Origin: [Empedobacter] haloabium
GTDB lineage: Bacteria > Pseudomonadota > Gammaproteobacteria > Burkholderiales > Burkholderiaceae_D
NCBI GenBank assembly: GCA_008011715.2
Contig: CP136508.1
Location: 1,116,001-1,180,000, forward strand
DNA: 64,000 nt
Direction: 5' to 3'
The position numbers were made by a program, and so were the translations under genes. This document shows, piece after piece, positions 16,127 to 24,223 of the stretch. Within the stretch, counting starts at the first letter, position 1. Each line of letters opens with the position of its first letter. The notes below the pieces were generated by a model, which saw only the letters and a list, made by a program, of their open reading frames with translations, searched no databases and was not told the DNA's origin.

Positions 16127-17524
16127 ATGAAACCCGTCCTCCGCTCCACGATGAACCGCATTCGCAAGTTCACCAGCTTTTCGCTGCGTGACCTGGTCGC
16201 CTCCGCCGCTCCCACCATCCTCGTCATCGCCGCCGTCTGCGTGCTCGCCTACGTCATCGTCGACCCCGCGCCGCCGCGCCAGGTGGTGCTGGGCACGGGG
16301 CAGGACAACAGCGCCTACGACATGTTCGGCAAGCGCTACGCGGCCGCGCTGAAAAGCGACGGCATCGCCGTCACGCTGCATGGCTCGCACGGTTCGCGCG
16401 AGAACCTGCGCCTGCTGAAGGAAGGAAAAGTCGACATCGCCTTCATGCAGAGCGGAACCACCGACGAGGCGGCCGCCGAGCGCGACGGCCTGGTGTCGCT
16501 GGGCAGCCTGTTCACGGAGCCAGTCTGGTTGTTCCTGCGCGAACGGCCCGGCCAGCCGGCCGTCACCCAGCTGACGCAGCTGCGCGGCCTGAAGATCAAT
16601 ATCGGCGCCAAGGGCAGCGGCGCGCCCCGGCTGTTTCGCCAGCTGCTGGACGTGAACGGCGTAGCGCCATCCGAGTTGCAGACCAGCCAGCTCGACAACA
16701 CCCCGGCCACCGTGGAACTGCTGGAAGGGCGCAGCGACGGCCTGGTGTTCGCGGCCGCGCCGGACGATCCGCTGATCCAGATGCTGCTGCAGACGCCTGG
16801 CGTCTACCTGTTCGACTTCACCCAGGCCGAGGCCTACACGCGGCGCTTGCCGTTCCTGACGCACGTGACGCTGCCGCGCGGGATCGTCGACCTGGGGCGT
16901 GACCTGCCGGCGCGCGACTACCACCTGATCGCACCGACCGCCACGCTGGTGGCGCGCGAGGACCTGCACCCGGCCCTGATCGAATTGTTCGTGCAGGCCG
17001 CCGCCAGGATCCATGGCGGGGCAGGGTGGTTCTCGCAGCAGGGCCAGTTCCCGTCGGCGCGCTACACGGAGATCCCGGTGGCGGGCGAGGCCGCCAAGTT
17101 CTACAAGGACGGGGCGCCGTTCCTGCAGCGCTACATGAGCTTCTGGCTGGCGAACTTCCTCGATCGCATGTGGGTGCTGGTGGTGGCGCTGGGCGCGCTG
17201 ATCCTGCCGTTGTCGAAAGTGGTGCCGCCGCTGTACGTGTGGCGCATCCGCTCGCGCATCTACCGCTGGTACGGCCAGCTGCGCACGGTGGAGCAGGCGC
17301 TGGAGGATGCCCCGCGCGACGGGCCCGAGGCGCAGCGCACGCAGGTGGCGCGCGCCCAGCTGGCGCGCCTGAACGACATCGAGGATCGCGTCAACCAGGT
17401 CTCCGTGCCGCTGTCCTTCGCCGACGACCTGTATGGCCTGCGCAGTCACATCCAGTTCGTCAGGCAGCGCATTCTTAGCCAGACGCCCGGTTTGGCACAA
17501 GAAAATACGGTCATTCCGGAATAG
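16127..17524 (+). CDS. TAXI-family TRAP-type solute-binding protein, membrane anchored
   Basis: A 465-residue protein. A transmembrane anchor at about residues 26-45 (AAPTILVIAAVCVLAYVIVD) is followed by the TAXI substrate-binding domain: VVLGTGQDNSAYDMFGKRYA, GSRENLRLLKEGKVDIAFMQ, LKINIGAKGSG. A second hydrophobic segment (MWVLVVALGALILPLSKVV, about 345-363) and a basic, helical cytoplasmic tail follow. Ordinary TAXI proteins are about 320 residues and are exported, with permease genes beside them. Here there is no DctQ/DctM-type gene, so this is an orphan, possibly a sensor or a partner of a distant transporter. Confidence 0.78.
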   Translation: MKPVLRSTMNRIRKFTSFSLRDLVASAAPTILVIAAVCVLAYVIVDPAPPRQVVLGTGQDNSAYDMFGKRYAAALKSDGIAVTLHGSHGSRENLRLLKEGKVDIAFMQSGTTDEAAAERDGLVSLGSLFTEPVWLFLRERPGQPAVTQLTQLRGLKINIGAKGSGAPRLFRQLLDVNGVAPSELQTSQLDNTPATVELLEGRSDGLVFAAAPDDPLIQMLLQTPGVYLFDFTQAEAYTRRLPFLTHVTLPRGIVDLGRDLPARDYHLIAPTATLVAREDLHPALIELFVQAAARIHGGAGWFSQQGQFPSARYTEIPVAGEAAKFYKDGAPFLQRYMSFWLANFLDRMWVLVVALGALILPLSKVVPPLYVWRIRSRIYRWYGQLRTVEQALEDAPRDGPEAQRTQVARAQLARLNDIEDRVNQVSVPLSFADDLYGLRSHIQFVRQRILSQTPGLAQENTVIPE

Positions 17525-17633
17525 ACCGTTTGTTTATCACCACAACTTGCCCTTTTTGCCACTGATAGATTTGACATCGAGGCCGCATCGCCGGGAAGAT
17601 GAAGCGGACCGACATCAACAGGAAGGGATCGAG

Positions 17634-20129
17634 ATGCACCGTAATCGCGTACCTCAGAAGCTGCTCCTCGCCGCCGCCGTCGCCTCGCTGTTCGGCCAGG
17701 CCGGCGCCCAGACCCAGGCCGCCGACAGTCCCGCCGTGGACAGCGGCGCCACCGCCACCGTCATCGTGACCGGCACCCGCGTGTCGAACCGCACGGTGCT
17801 CGACACCTCGTCGCCGGTGGACATCATCTCGGCCGACACCATCAAGAACACCGGCGTGCCGGAGATCACGCAGGCGCTGTCGGTGGCGCTGCCGTCGCTG
17901 AACTTCCCGCGCCCCGGCCTGGCCGACGGTACCGATACCATCCGCCCGGCCACCTTGCGCGGCCTGGCGCCGGACCAGACGCTGGTGCTGGTCAATTCCA
18001 AGCGCCGCCACACCTCGTCGCTGGTGAACCTGAACGGCACCATCGGGCGCGGCTCGGCCGCCGTGGACATGAACACGATCCCGACCGGCATCGTCAAGAA
18101 CATCGAGGTGCTGCGCGACGGCGCCTCGGCGCAGTACGGCTCGGATGCCATCGCCGGCGTCGTCAACATCCGCCTGCGCAACGACCGCAGCGGCGGCGAG
18201 GCCGTCGTCAGCTACGGCAAGCGCATCACCGACTACAGCTTTGCCCCCGTGGCCGGACCGGCCGGTTCGACGTGGACCAGCGAGACGGAGCGCTCGCGCC
18301 ATGACGGCAGCGTCGCCACCGTCAGCCTGTGGAAAGGCCTGGCCTTCGGCGAGACCGGTTTCGTCACCATCGCGGCCGAATACAAGGACCAGGAGCACAC
18401 GGAGCGCGGCGGTTACGACACGCGCCAGCAGTACCCGCTCGTCAATGGCCAGTTCGACCCGCGCGAGAACACCATCAACCGCTTCAACGCCTGGTACGGC
18501 GAGCCGGAACTGAAGCAGTCCACCTTGTTCGTCAACGCCGGCACGGACCTCGGCCGGGTCAAGCTGTACGGCTGGAGCAGCTACCAGAAGCGCGAGGCCC
18601 GCTCGGCCGGCTTCTTCCGCCGCGCCCTGGACGACCGCAACGTCATCGCAATCTACCCGAACGGCTTCCTGCCGATCATCGCACCGGACGTGGACGACTT
18701 CAGCATCGCCGGCGGCGTCACCTGGAACCTGAACGGCTGGGACATGGACAGCTCGCTCAGCTACGGCAAGAACAAGATGGACTACACCATCGAGAACACG
18801 CTGAACCGCTCGCTGGGCGCGGCCAGTCCTACCTCGTTCGACGCGGGCGGCTATTCGTATGACCAGCTGACCTACAACCTGTCGGCCGTGCGCGAATTCG
18901 ACGTGGGACTGAAGTCGCCGCTGAACGTGGCGCTGGGCGCCGAGGCGCGCCGCGAGGGCTACGAGCTGACGGCCGGCGAACCGGATTCCTACCGCAATGG
19001 CGGCGCGCTGCTGCCGTCTGGGCTGCCGACGGCGTCCGGCGCGCAGGTGTTCCCGGGCTTCCGGCCGACCGACGAAACGGACAGCCACCGCAACGCATTC
19101 AGCGTGTTCGGCGACATCGAGGCCAACCTGACGCCGGAGCTGCTGGCATCGTTCGCCGTACGCGGCGAGCATTACTCGGACTTCGGCAACAACTGGTCCG
19201 GCAAGCTGGCGGGCCGTTACAACTTCACCCCGGCGTTCGCGCTGCGCGGCTCGGTGCAGAACGGCTTCCGCGCGCCGTCGATGCAGCAGCAGTTCTTCAC
19301 GTCGACGTCGACCAACTTCATCAACGGCATCCCGTTCGACATCACGACGTTCAAGCCGACCGACCCGGCCGCCGTGGCGCTGGGCGCCAAGCCGCTGGAC
19401 GCCGAGAAGTCGACCAACTTCTCGCTGGGCGCGGTGGCAAAGCTCGGCCGCGGCAGCGTGACGGTGGACGGCTACAAGATCAACATCCGCAACCGCATCG
19501 TGCTGTCGGAGAACCTGACGCAGGCGAACGTGCGCAACTACCTGACCGCCAACGGCTTCCCCGGCGTGGGCGGCGGGCGTTTCTTCATCAATGGTGTCGA
19601 CACGACGACCAAGGGTGTCGACGTGGTGGTGAACTATCCGTTCGCGCTGGGCGACGCCGGCCGGCTGGACGTGACCGTGGCGGGCAACTACACGGACACG
19701 GAAGTGACGAAGGTGCCGCAGACGGCGGAGCTGGCGGCATTGTCGCCGGCACCGGTGCTGTTCGACCGCGTCAACGTGCTGACGTTCGAGCAGGGCACGC
19801 CGAAAACGAAGCTGACCGCCAGCGGCACCTGGACGCGCGGCGCGCTGGGCGCCACGTTGCGCGCGACGCGCTACGGCAAGGTGTTGACGCCCAGCTCGGC
19901 GCCGTTCCCCGATCACATGATGTCGGCGCGCACGCTGGTGGACCTGGAAGGGCGCTACACGATCTCGAAGGCGATGACGTTCGCAGTCGGCGCCGAGAAC
20001 CTGTTCGACCAGTACCCGGACCCATACCCGGCGGTGCTGAACGCGACGGGCAACGCGCCGTTCACCAACTACTCGCCGTTCGGGCGGTCGGGGCGGTATG
20101 TGTATGCGCGGCTGAGCTATTCGCTGTGA
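17634..20129 (+). CDS. TonB-dependent receptor 1
   Basis: An 831-residue outer-membrane receptor from ATG 17634, with GGAAGGG upstream. Signal peptide: HRNRVPQKLLLAAAVASLFG. The plug domain is shown by ATVIVTGTRVSNR, LRGLAPDQTLVLVNSKRRH and DGASAQYGSDAIAGVVNI. The remainder is a beta-barrel with alternating aromatic strands, ending ARLSYSL. Such receptors import siderophores, cobalamin, sugars or other ligands using TonB energy; the substrate is unknown. It is unlike the other receptors here in its signal peptide, has few cysteines and lies on the plus strand. A palindrome starts eight bases after its stop. Confidence 0.88.
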   Translation: MHRNRVPQKLLLAAAVASLFGQAGAQTQAADSPAVDSGATATVIVTGTRVSNRTVLDTSSPVDIISADTIKNTGVPEITQALSVALPSLNFPRPGLADGTDTIRPATLRGLAPDQTLVLVNSKRRHTSSLVNLNGTIGRGSAAVDMNTIPTGIVKNIEVLRDGASAQYGSDAIAGVVNIRLRNDRSGGEAVVSYGKRITDYSFAPVAGPAGSTWTSETERSRHDGSVATVSLWKGLAFGETGFVTIAAEYKDQEHTERGGYDTRQQYPLVNGQFDPRENTINRFNAWYGEPELKQSTLFVNAGTDLGRVKLYGWSSYQKREARSAGFFRRALDDRNVIAIYPNGFLPIIAPDVDDFSIAGGVTWNLNGWDMDSSLSYGKNKMDYTIENTLNRSLGAASPTSFDAGGYSYDQLTYNLSAVREFDVGLKSPLNVALGAEARREGYELTAGEPDSYRNGGALLPSGLPTASGAQVFPGFRPTDETDSHRNAFSVFGDIEANLTPELLASFAVRGEHYSDFGNNWSGKLAGRYNFTPAFALRGSVQNGFRAPSMQQQFFTSTSTNFINGIPFDITTFKPTDPAAVALGAKPLDAEKSTNFSLGAVAKLGRGSVTVDGYKINIRNRIVLSENLTQANVRNYLTANGFPGVGGGRFFINGVDTTTKGVDVVVNYPFALGDAGRLDVTVAGNYTDTEVTKVPQTAELAALSPAPVLFDRVNVLTFEQGTPKTKLTASGTWTRGALGATLRATRYGKVLTPSSAPFPDHMMSARTLVDLEGRYTISKAMTFAVGAENLFDQYPDPYPAVLNATGNAPFTNYSPFGRSGRYVYARLSYSL

Positions 20130-20137
20130 TGTCGTTG

Positions 20138-20229
20138 GGGTCGGTCCCCGCAGGGGACTGACTCCGAAGTTCGTGCGTGGTCAGCGGATCTGCTGAACTC
20201 CAGGGTCAGTCCCTTGCAGGGACAGACCC
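20138..20229. repeat. Imperfect palindrome, 35-base arms (REP-like family), touching a stop codon
   Basis: Arms 20138-20172 and 20195-20229 match at about 28 of 35 positions around a 22-base loop. Each arm contains GGGTC(G/T)GTCCC and GGGACTGA units. The right arm reaches the last base of the rhodanese stop codon (minus strand), so the element fills the whole gap between two converging genes. Confidence 0.75.
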
Positions 20230-20687
20230 TAAGCCCCCACCCAAGGCAAGCCCGCCTTGCACCAACCCCCCACCGTCTTGCGATGCCCCTCGGCATCCTT
20301 ATCCCCCTCGAAGCCTTCCAGGATATCGAAGCTGTTGGCAAAGCCGTTCTCGGTGGCCAGCTTGGCGGCATGGCGCGAGCGCACCCCGGAGCGGCACAGG
20401 AACAGCAGCACGTGGTCCGGCGAAGCCTGTGCCGACAACTGCGCCACGAACTCGGGATTAGGCACGCCGCCCGGATAGGTGCTCCACTGCACCGCGCCAT
20501 GTTGCGTCTCGGGAATGGCGACGCGGCCGACCCAGTCGCGCTCGGCGTTGGTGCGCACGTCGATCAGCCGCACGTTCGGATTTCCCAGCAGCAGCTGATG
20601 CGCTTCCTGGGGCGTGACCGCGCCAGCATAGGGCAGGCCGGCGCCGCGCTCGCGGGCGCGCTGGAGGATGTCGTTGTCGGTGCTCAT
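20229..20687 (-). CDS. Rhodanese-like domain protein
   Basis: A 152-residue cytoplasmic protein from ATG 20687. The frame is open upstream to 20924 but the extension crosses the glnA control region. The rhodanese fold is indicated by RLIDVRTNAERDWVG and the active-site loop LFLCRSGVRSRHAA, with the persulfide-forming Cys in CRSGVRS. The short length means a single domain. It may be a sulfurtransferase; acceptor unknown. It is divergent from glnA across 349 bases. Confidence 0.85.
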   Translation of the reverse strand: MSTDNDILQRARERGAGLPYAGAVTPQEAHQLLLGNPNVRLIDVRTNAERDWVGRVAIPETQHGAVQWSTYPGGVPNPEFVAQLSAQASPDHVLLFLCRSGVRSRHAAKLATENGFANSFDILEGFEGDKDAEGHRKTVGGWCKAGLPWVGA

Positions 20688-20782
20688 TTGGCGGTAATTC
20701 CTCTGGATCTTCGTTGAACGTGGCGCACACTCCGGCGGCCCACAACGCTGTGGCCTGGGCGCGATGCACCAATTTCTACACA

Positions 20783-20804
20783 TTTTGGGCCGCTGCGCCC
20801 AAAA
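20783..20804. promoter_or_regulatory. Inverted repeat in the rhodanese-glnA intergenic region
   Basis: TTTTGGGC and GCCCAAAA are exact 8-base arms around CGCTGC. It lies upstream of the NtrC-type sites, among TGCACC (20765) and GGTGCA (20807) half-sites. It could be an operator or part of the rhodanese leader; nothing more can be said. Confidence 0.35.
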
Positions 20805-20824
20805 CAGGTGCAAAATGCGCTTTT

Positions 20825-20841
20825 CGCACCAAAGCAGTGCG
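20825..20841 (+). promoter_or_regulatory. Candidate NtrC binding site (weaker, distal)
   Basis: GCACCAAAGCAGTGC has the GCAC-N7-GTGC spacing of NtrC sites (consensus TGCACC-N5-GGTGCA) with mismatches in the outer and inner bases. It lies 27 bases upstream of the stronger site, giving the paired arrangement usual at glnA. Confidence 0.5.
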
Positions 20842-20851
20842 CTCAGCCGGT

Positions 20852-20868
20852 TGCGCCAGCGTGGTGCA
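20852..20868 (+). promoter_or_regulatory. Candidate NtrC binding site (strong) upstream of glnA
   Basis: TGCGCC-AGCGT-GGTGCA differs from the NtrC consensus TGCACC-N5-GGTGCA at one base. It is centred about 100 bases upstream of the sigma-54 promoter, a normal enhancer distance. NtrC is encoded at 24224-25693. Confidence 0.72.
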
Positions 20869-20958
20869 AAACAGCGCGCGAGCGGGGCTCGAACGATTTT
20901 AGTTTCCGTAGGCAGCAAGATCAATGAAGCAATTCGTTATTGCTTAGTCGATTCCTGC

Positions 20959-20974
20959 TGGCACGCTTTCTGCT
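20959..20974 (+). promoter_or_regulatory. Sigma-54 promoter of glnA
   Basis: TGGCACGCTTTCTGCT matches the -24/-12 consensus TGGCAC-N5-TTGC with GG and GC exactly ten bases apart; only one T of TTGC differs. It lies about 65 bases before the glnA start codon and below two NtrC-type sites. Confidence 0.82.
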
Positions 20975-21036
20975 TTACATAGCTGGAGTTTCCGCCGCAC
21001 CATGGTGCTGGCAGCCCTTTCACTTAGGAGATACGC

Positions 21037-22452
21037 ATGGCAATGACCGCCGAAGAAGTTTTGCAGATGGTAAAAGACAACGAAGTCAAATTCGTTGATT
21101 TCCGTTTTGCCGATACCCGTGGCAAGGAACAGCACGTGACCGTGCCGGTTTCGCACTTCGATATCGACAAGTTCGAAAGCGGCCATGCCTTCGACGGATC
21201 GTCCATCGCCGGCTGGAAAGGTATTGAAGCATCCGACATGATCCTGCTGCCGGATCCAAGCACCGCGAACATCGACCCGTTCATGGAAGAGACGACGCTG
21301 TTCATGCAGTGCGACGTCATCGAACCATCGGACGGCAAGGGCTACGACCGCGACCCGCGCTCGATCGCCAAGCGCGCCGAAGCCTACCTGAAGTCCTCCG
21401 GCCTGGGCGACACCGCCTACTTCGGTCCGGAACCGGAATTCTTCATCTTCGACTCCGTCAAGTGGAAGATCGACATGTCCGGCGCGATGGTCAAGATCGA
21501 CTCCGACGAAGCCTCGTGGTCGACCGACAAGGACATCGAAGGCGGCAACAGCGGCCACCGTCCGACCGTCAAGGGCGGCTACTTCCCAGTGCCACCAGTG
21601 GACTCGTTCCAGGACATGCGCTCGGAAATGTGCCTGATCCTGGAATCGATGGGCATCCCGGTCGAAGTGCACCACCACGAAGTCGCTGGCGCCGGCCAGA
21701 ACGAAATCGGCACCAAGTTCTCGACGCTGGTGCAGCGCGCCGACTGGACGCAGAACATGAAGTACGTGATCTGGAACGTGGCGCACAGCTACGGCAAGAC
21801 CGCCACCTTCATGCCGAAGCCGGTCGTGGGCGACAACGGCTCGGGCATGCACGTGCACCAGTCGATCTGGAAAGACGGCAAGAACCTGTTCGCCGGCGAC
21901 GGCTATGCCGGCCTGTCCGACTTCGCGCTGTACTACATCGGCGGCATCATCAAGCACGCCAAGGCGCTGAACGCGATCACCAACCCGGGCACCAACTCGT
22001 ACAAGCGCCTGGTGCCAGGCTACGAAGCCCCGGTCAAGCTGGCTTACTCGGCCCGCAACCGTTCCGCGTCGATCCGCATTCCGCACGTGGCGAACCCGAA
22101 AGGCCGCCGTATCGAGACGCGCTTCCCGGACCCGCTGGCGAATCCGTACCTGTGCTTCGCCGCGCTGATGATGGCCGGCCTGGACGGCGTGCAGAACAAG
22201 ATCCACCCGGGCGAAGCGGCGTCGAAAGACCTGTATCACCTGCCGCCGGAAGAAGACGCGCTGATCCCGACCGTCTGCGCCTCGCTGGAAGAAGCGCTGG
22301 ATCACCTGAACAAGGACCGCGAGTTCCTGACCCGCGGCGGCGTGTTCACCGATTCGATGATCGATGCCTACATCGAACTGAAGATGACGGAAGTGACCCG
22401 CATGCGCCAGACGACGCACCCGGTCGAGTTCGACATGTACTACTCGCTGTAA
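21037..22452 (+). CDS. glnA: Glutamine synthetase type I
   Basis: A 471-residue type I (GS-I-beta) glutamine synthetase that makes glutamine from glutamate, ammonia and ATP. Recognisable parts are [19 protein letters not shown] (metal ligands), [17 protein letters not shown] and the adenylylation loop around [10 protein letters not shown], whose Tyr is the target of GlnE (encoded at 42643-45384). AGGAG precedes the ATG at 21037. The upstream region has a sigma-54 promoter and NtrC-type sites, so nitrogen-limitation control is expected. A strong terminator follows at 22489-22526, before DUF4124 and ntrBC. Confidence 0.98.
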   Translation: MAMTAEEVLQMVKDNEVKFVDFRFADTRGKEQHVTVPVSHFDIDKFESGHAFDGSSIAGWKGIEASDMILLPDPSTANIDPFMEETTLFMQCDVIEPSDGKGYDRDPRSIAKRAEAYLKSSGLGDTAYFGPEPEFFIFDSVKWKIDMSGAMVKIDSDEASWSTDKDIEGGNSGHRPTVKGGYFPVPPVDSFQDMRSEMCLILESMGIPVEVHHHEVAGAGQNEIGTKFSTLVQRADWTQNMKYVIWNVAHSYGKTATFMPKPVVGDNGSGMHVHQSIWKDGKNLFAGDGYAGLSDFALYYIGGIIKHAKALNAITNPGTNSYKRLVPGYEAPVKLAYSARNRSASIRIPHVANPKGRRIETRFPDPLANPYLCFAALMMAGLDGVQNKIHPGEAASKDLYHLPPEEDALIPTVCASLEEALDHLNKDREFLTRGGVFTDSMIDAYIELKMTEVTRMRQTTHPVEFDMYYSL

Positions 22453-22488
22453 CAGCGGCATGCCGGTCTTGAAACACCGGTAACCAGG

Positions 22489-22526
22489 ACGCGAGGATGG
22501 CGGCAAGCCCTCCTCGCGTTTTTTTT
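22489..22526 (+). terminator. Intrinsic terminator after glnA
   Basis: ACGCGAGGA pairs with TCCTCGCGT across a 13-base loop and is followed by eight T. It separates glnA from the DUF4124-ntrB-ntrC genes, which therefore need read-through or their own promoter. Confidence 0.85.
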
Positions 22527-22547
22527 CGGATGTTGTATAGTCGGGGC

Positions 22548-23054
22548 ATGAAGATCTGCCGCATTTGCCCAGCCGTTGTCCTGTTGTCCATGTCTTGTGC
22601 TGCCGCCCAGGCGCAGATCTACCGCTGCGTGGACGCCAGCGGCCACAAGGAATACACGGACCGCAAGAAGGGCAATCACTGCGTGGCGCTGGACCTGCCG
22701 GATCCCGTGATCGCGGCGCCGCAGAAGCGGGAAGGGCAGCCACGGCCGCGGCCCGCCACCACGGCGGCAGCGGCCACGCCGGCACCGCTACCTGCGGCCT
22801 TCCCGCGCGTGGACAGCGCGGAGCAGAAGGCGCGCGACGCGGACCGACGCCAGATCCTCACCGACGAACTCAACGCCGAAATGCAGAAGCTTGGCGAGCT
22901 GCGCCGTGAATTCAACAACGGCGAGCCGGAGCGTCGAGGCGACGAGCGCAACTACGCCAAGTACCAGGAACGGGTGGCGAACCTGAAGACCTCGATCGCC
23001 CGTTCGGAACAGAACGTCGAAGCGCTGAAGCGGGAAATCGCCAACATACGATGA
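22548..23054 (+). CDS. DUF4124-domain exported protein
   Basis: A 168-residue protein with signal peptide MKICRICPAVVLLSMSCAAAQA, then the DUF4124 core QIYRCVDASGHKEYTDRKKG. A Pro/Ala-rich linker leads to a C-terminal predicted coiled coil (DADRRQILTDELNAEMQKLG onward to the end). It is likely periplasmic; function unknown. Its stop overlaps the ntrB start by four bases (ATGA), so it is translationally coupled to the nitrogen sensor kinase. The start at 22548 lies only 22 bases after the glnA terminator. Confidence 0.82.
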   Translation: MKICRICPAVVLLSMSCAAAQAQIYRCVDASGHKEYTDRKKGNHCVALDLPDPVIAAPQKREGQPRPRPATTAAAATPAPLPAAFPRVDSAEQKARDADRRQILTDELNAEMQKLGELRREFNNGEPERRGDERNYAKYQERVANLKTSIARSEQNVEALKREIANIR

Positions 23055-24172
23055 AAATTGTGACCAATATCGCGCGCGCGGCGGCTGCCGCGGCGGCGGT
23101 CTTTCCACGCCCGTCCGCGCTGGCGGGCCTCGACCTGCTGGCCTCGGCCGTCGTGATCGTCGACGGGGAGGGGCACATCACCTACGCCAACGCGGCGGCG
23201 GAAAATCTGCTGGAAAGCTCGCTCAAGGCCTTGTCGCGGCAGAAGCTGTGCAGCCTGTTCACCAATCCCGCCGAGCTGGAAAACGTGATCGCGCAGGCGC
23301 GCGCGCACAAGTTCTCCGACCTGCGCCAGGAGCTGGCCTTGGAGCGGGCCGGGCGCGAGCCGCTGCACGTGCACACGATCGCCAGCGCGCTGGACGAGCC
23401 GTCCGACCATGTGCTGCTGGAGCTGCGCGAGACGGTGCAGCAGATGAAGCTGGACCGCGAGGAGCGCCTGCTGGACCAGAGCCAGGTCAACAAGGAGCTG
23501 ATCCGCAACCTGGCGCACGAAATCAAGAATCCGCTGGGCGGCATCCGCGGCGCCGCGCAACTGCTGGAGATGGAGCTGCCGCCGCTGCACCTGCAGCAAC
23601 TGCGCGAGTACACGCAGGTGATCATCAAGGAAGCGGACCGGCTGCAGACGCTGGTCGACCGCCTGCTGGCGCCGCACCGCCGGCCACACATCGTCGGCGA
23701 CGTCAATATCCACGAGGTGCTGGAACGTGTGCGCAGCCTGATGATGGCGGAGTTCCCGGCGGGGCTGGCGATCGTGCGCGATTACGACGCGTCGCTGCCG
23801 GAGTTCCGCGGCGACAAGGAACAACTGATCCAGACGGTGCTCAACATCGCCCACAACGCGGCGCAGGCACTGGCCGAGCGCATCGAGGCGGGCGATGGGC
23901 AGATCGTTTTCAAGACCCGTGTGGCACGCCAGGTCACCCTGGCGAAGGTCCGTTACAACCTGGCATTAGATTTGCATATCATCGACAATGGACCGGGCAT
24001 CCCGCCGCAGATCCGCGACCGCATCTTCTATCCGCTCGTCTCGGGCCGCGATGGTGGCAGCGGCCTCGGGCTGACGTTGGCGCAGACCTTCGTGCACCAG
24101 CACATGGGCGTCATCGAGTGCGAGAGCCGGCCCGGATATACGGACTTCAGGATCCTGATCCCGCTGCCTTGA
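23051..24172 (+). CDS. glnL: Nitrogen regulation sensor histidine kinase NtrB (GlnL)
   Basis: A 373-residue soluble kinase. The N-terminal PAS-like sensor segment spans about residues 27-130 (ASAVVIVDGEGHITYANAAA). The H-box NLAHEIKNPLGGIRGAAQLL carries the phospho-accepting His near 156. The ATP-binding part shows NIAHNAAQAL (N box), IIDNGPGIPP (G1) and SGLGLTLAQ (G2). It has no transmembrane helices, as expected for NtrB, which responds to PII. It phosphorylates NtrC, encoded 51 bases downstream. Confidence 0.93.
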   Translation: MKIVTNIARAAAAAAAVFPRPSALAGLDLLASAVVIVDGEGHITYANAAAENLLESSLKALSRQKLCSLFTNPAELENVIAQARAHKFSDLRQELALERAGREPLHVHTIASALDEPSDHVLLELRETVQQMKLDREERLLDQSQVNKELIRNLAHEIKNPLGGIRGAAQLLEMELPPLHLQQLREYTQVIIKEADRLQTLVDRLLAPHRRPHIVGDVNIHEVLERVRSLMMAEFPAGLAIVRDYDASLPEFRGDKEQLIQTVLNIAHNAAQALAERIEAGDGQIVFKTRVARQVTLAKVRYNLALDLHIIDNGPGIPPQIRDRIFYPLVSGRDGGSGLGLTLAQTFVHQHMGVIECESRPGYTDFRILIPLP

Positions 24173-24223
24173 GCCGGGACGCCTGGAGCAGTCTCGATCC
24201 ACATTGCGGGAAGCACAACACAC

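Noticed and set aside
12764..17500. A 1578-codon open frame on the minus strand opposite the penicillin-binding protein and TAXI genes
   Set aside because: It is antisense to two well-supported genes, is Arg/Gln/His-rich with no family pattern, and is typical of high-GC shadow frames. Similar frames at 17511-19916 (minus), 36481-39327 (plus) and 58796-61822 (plus) were dropped for the same reason.
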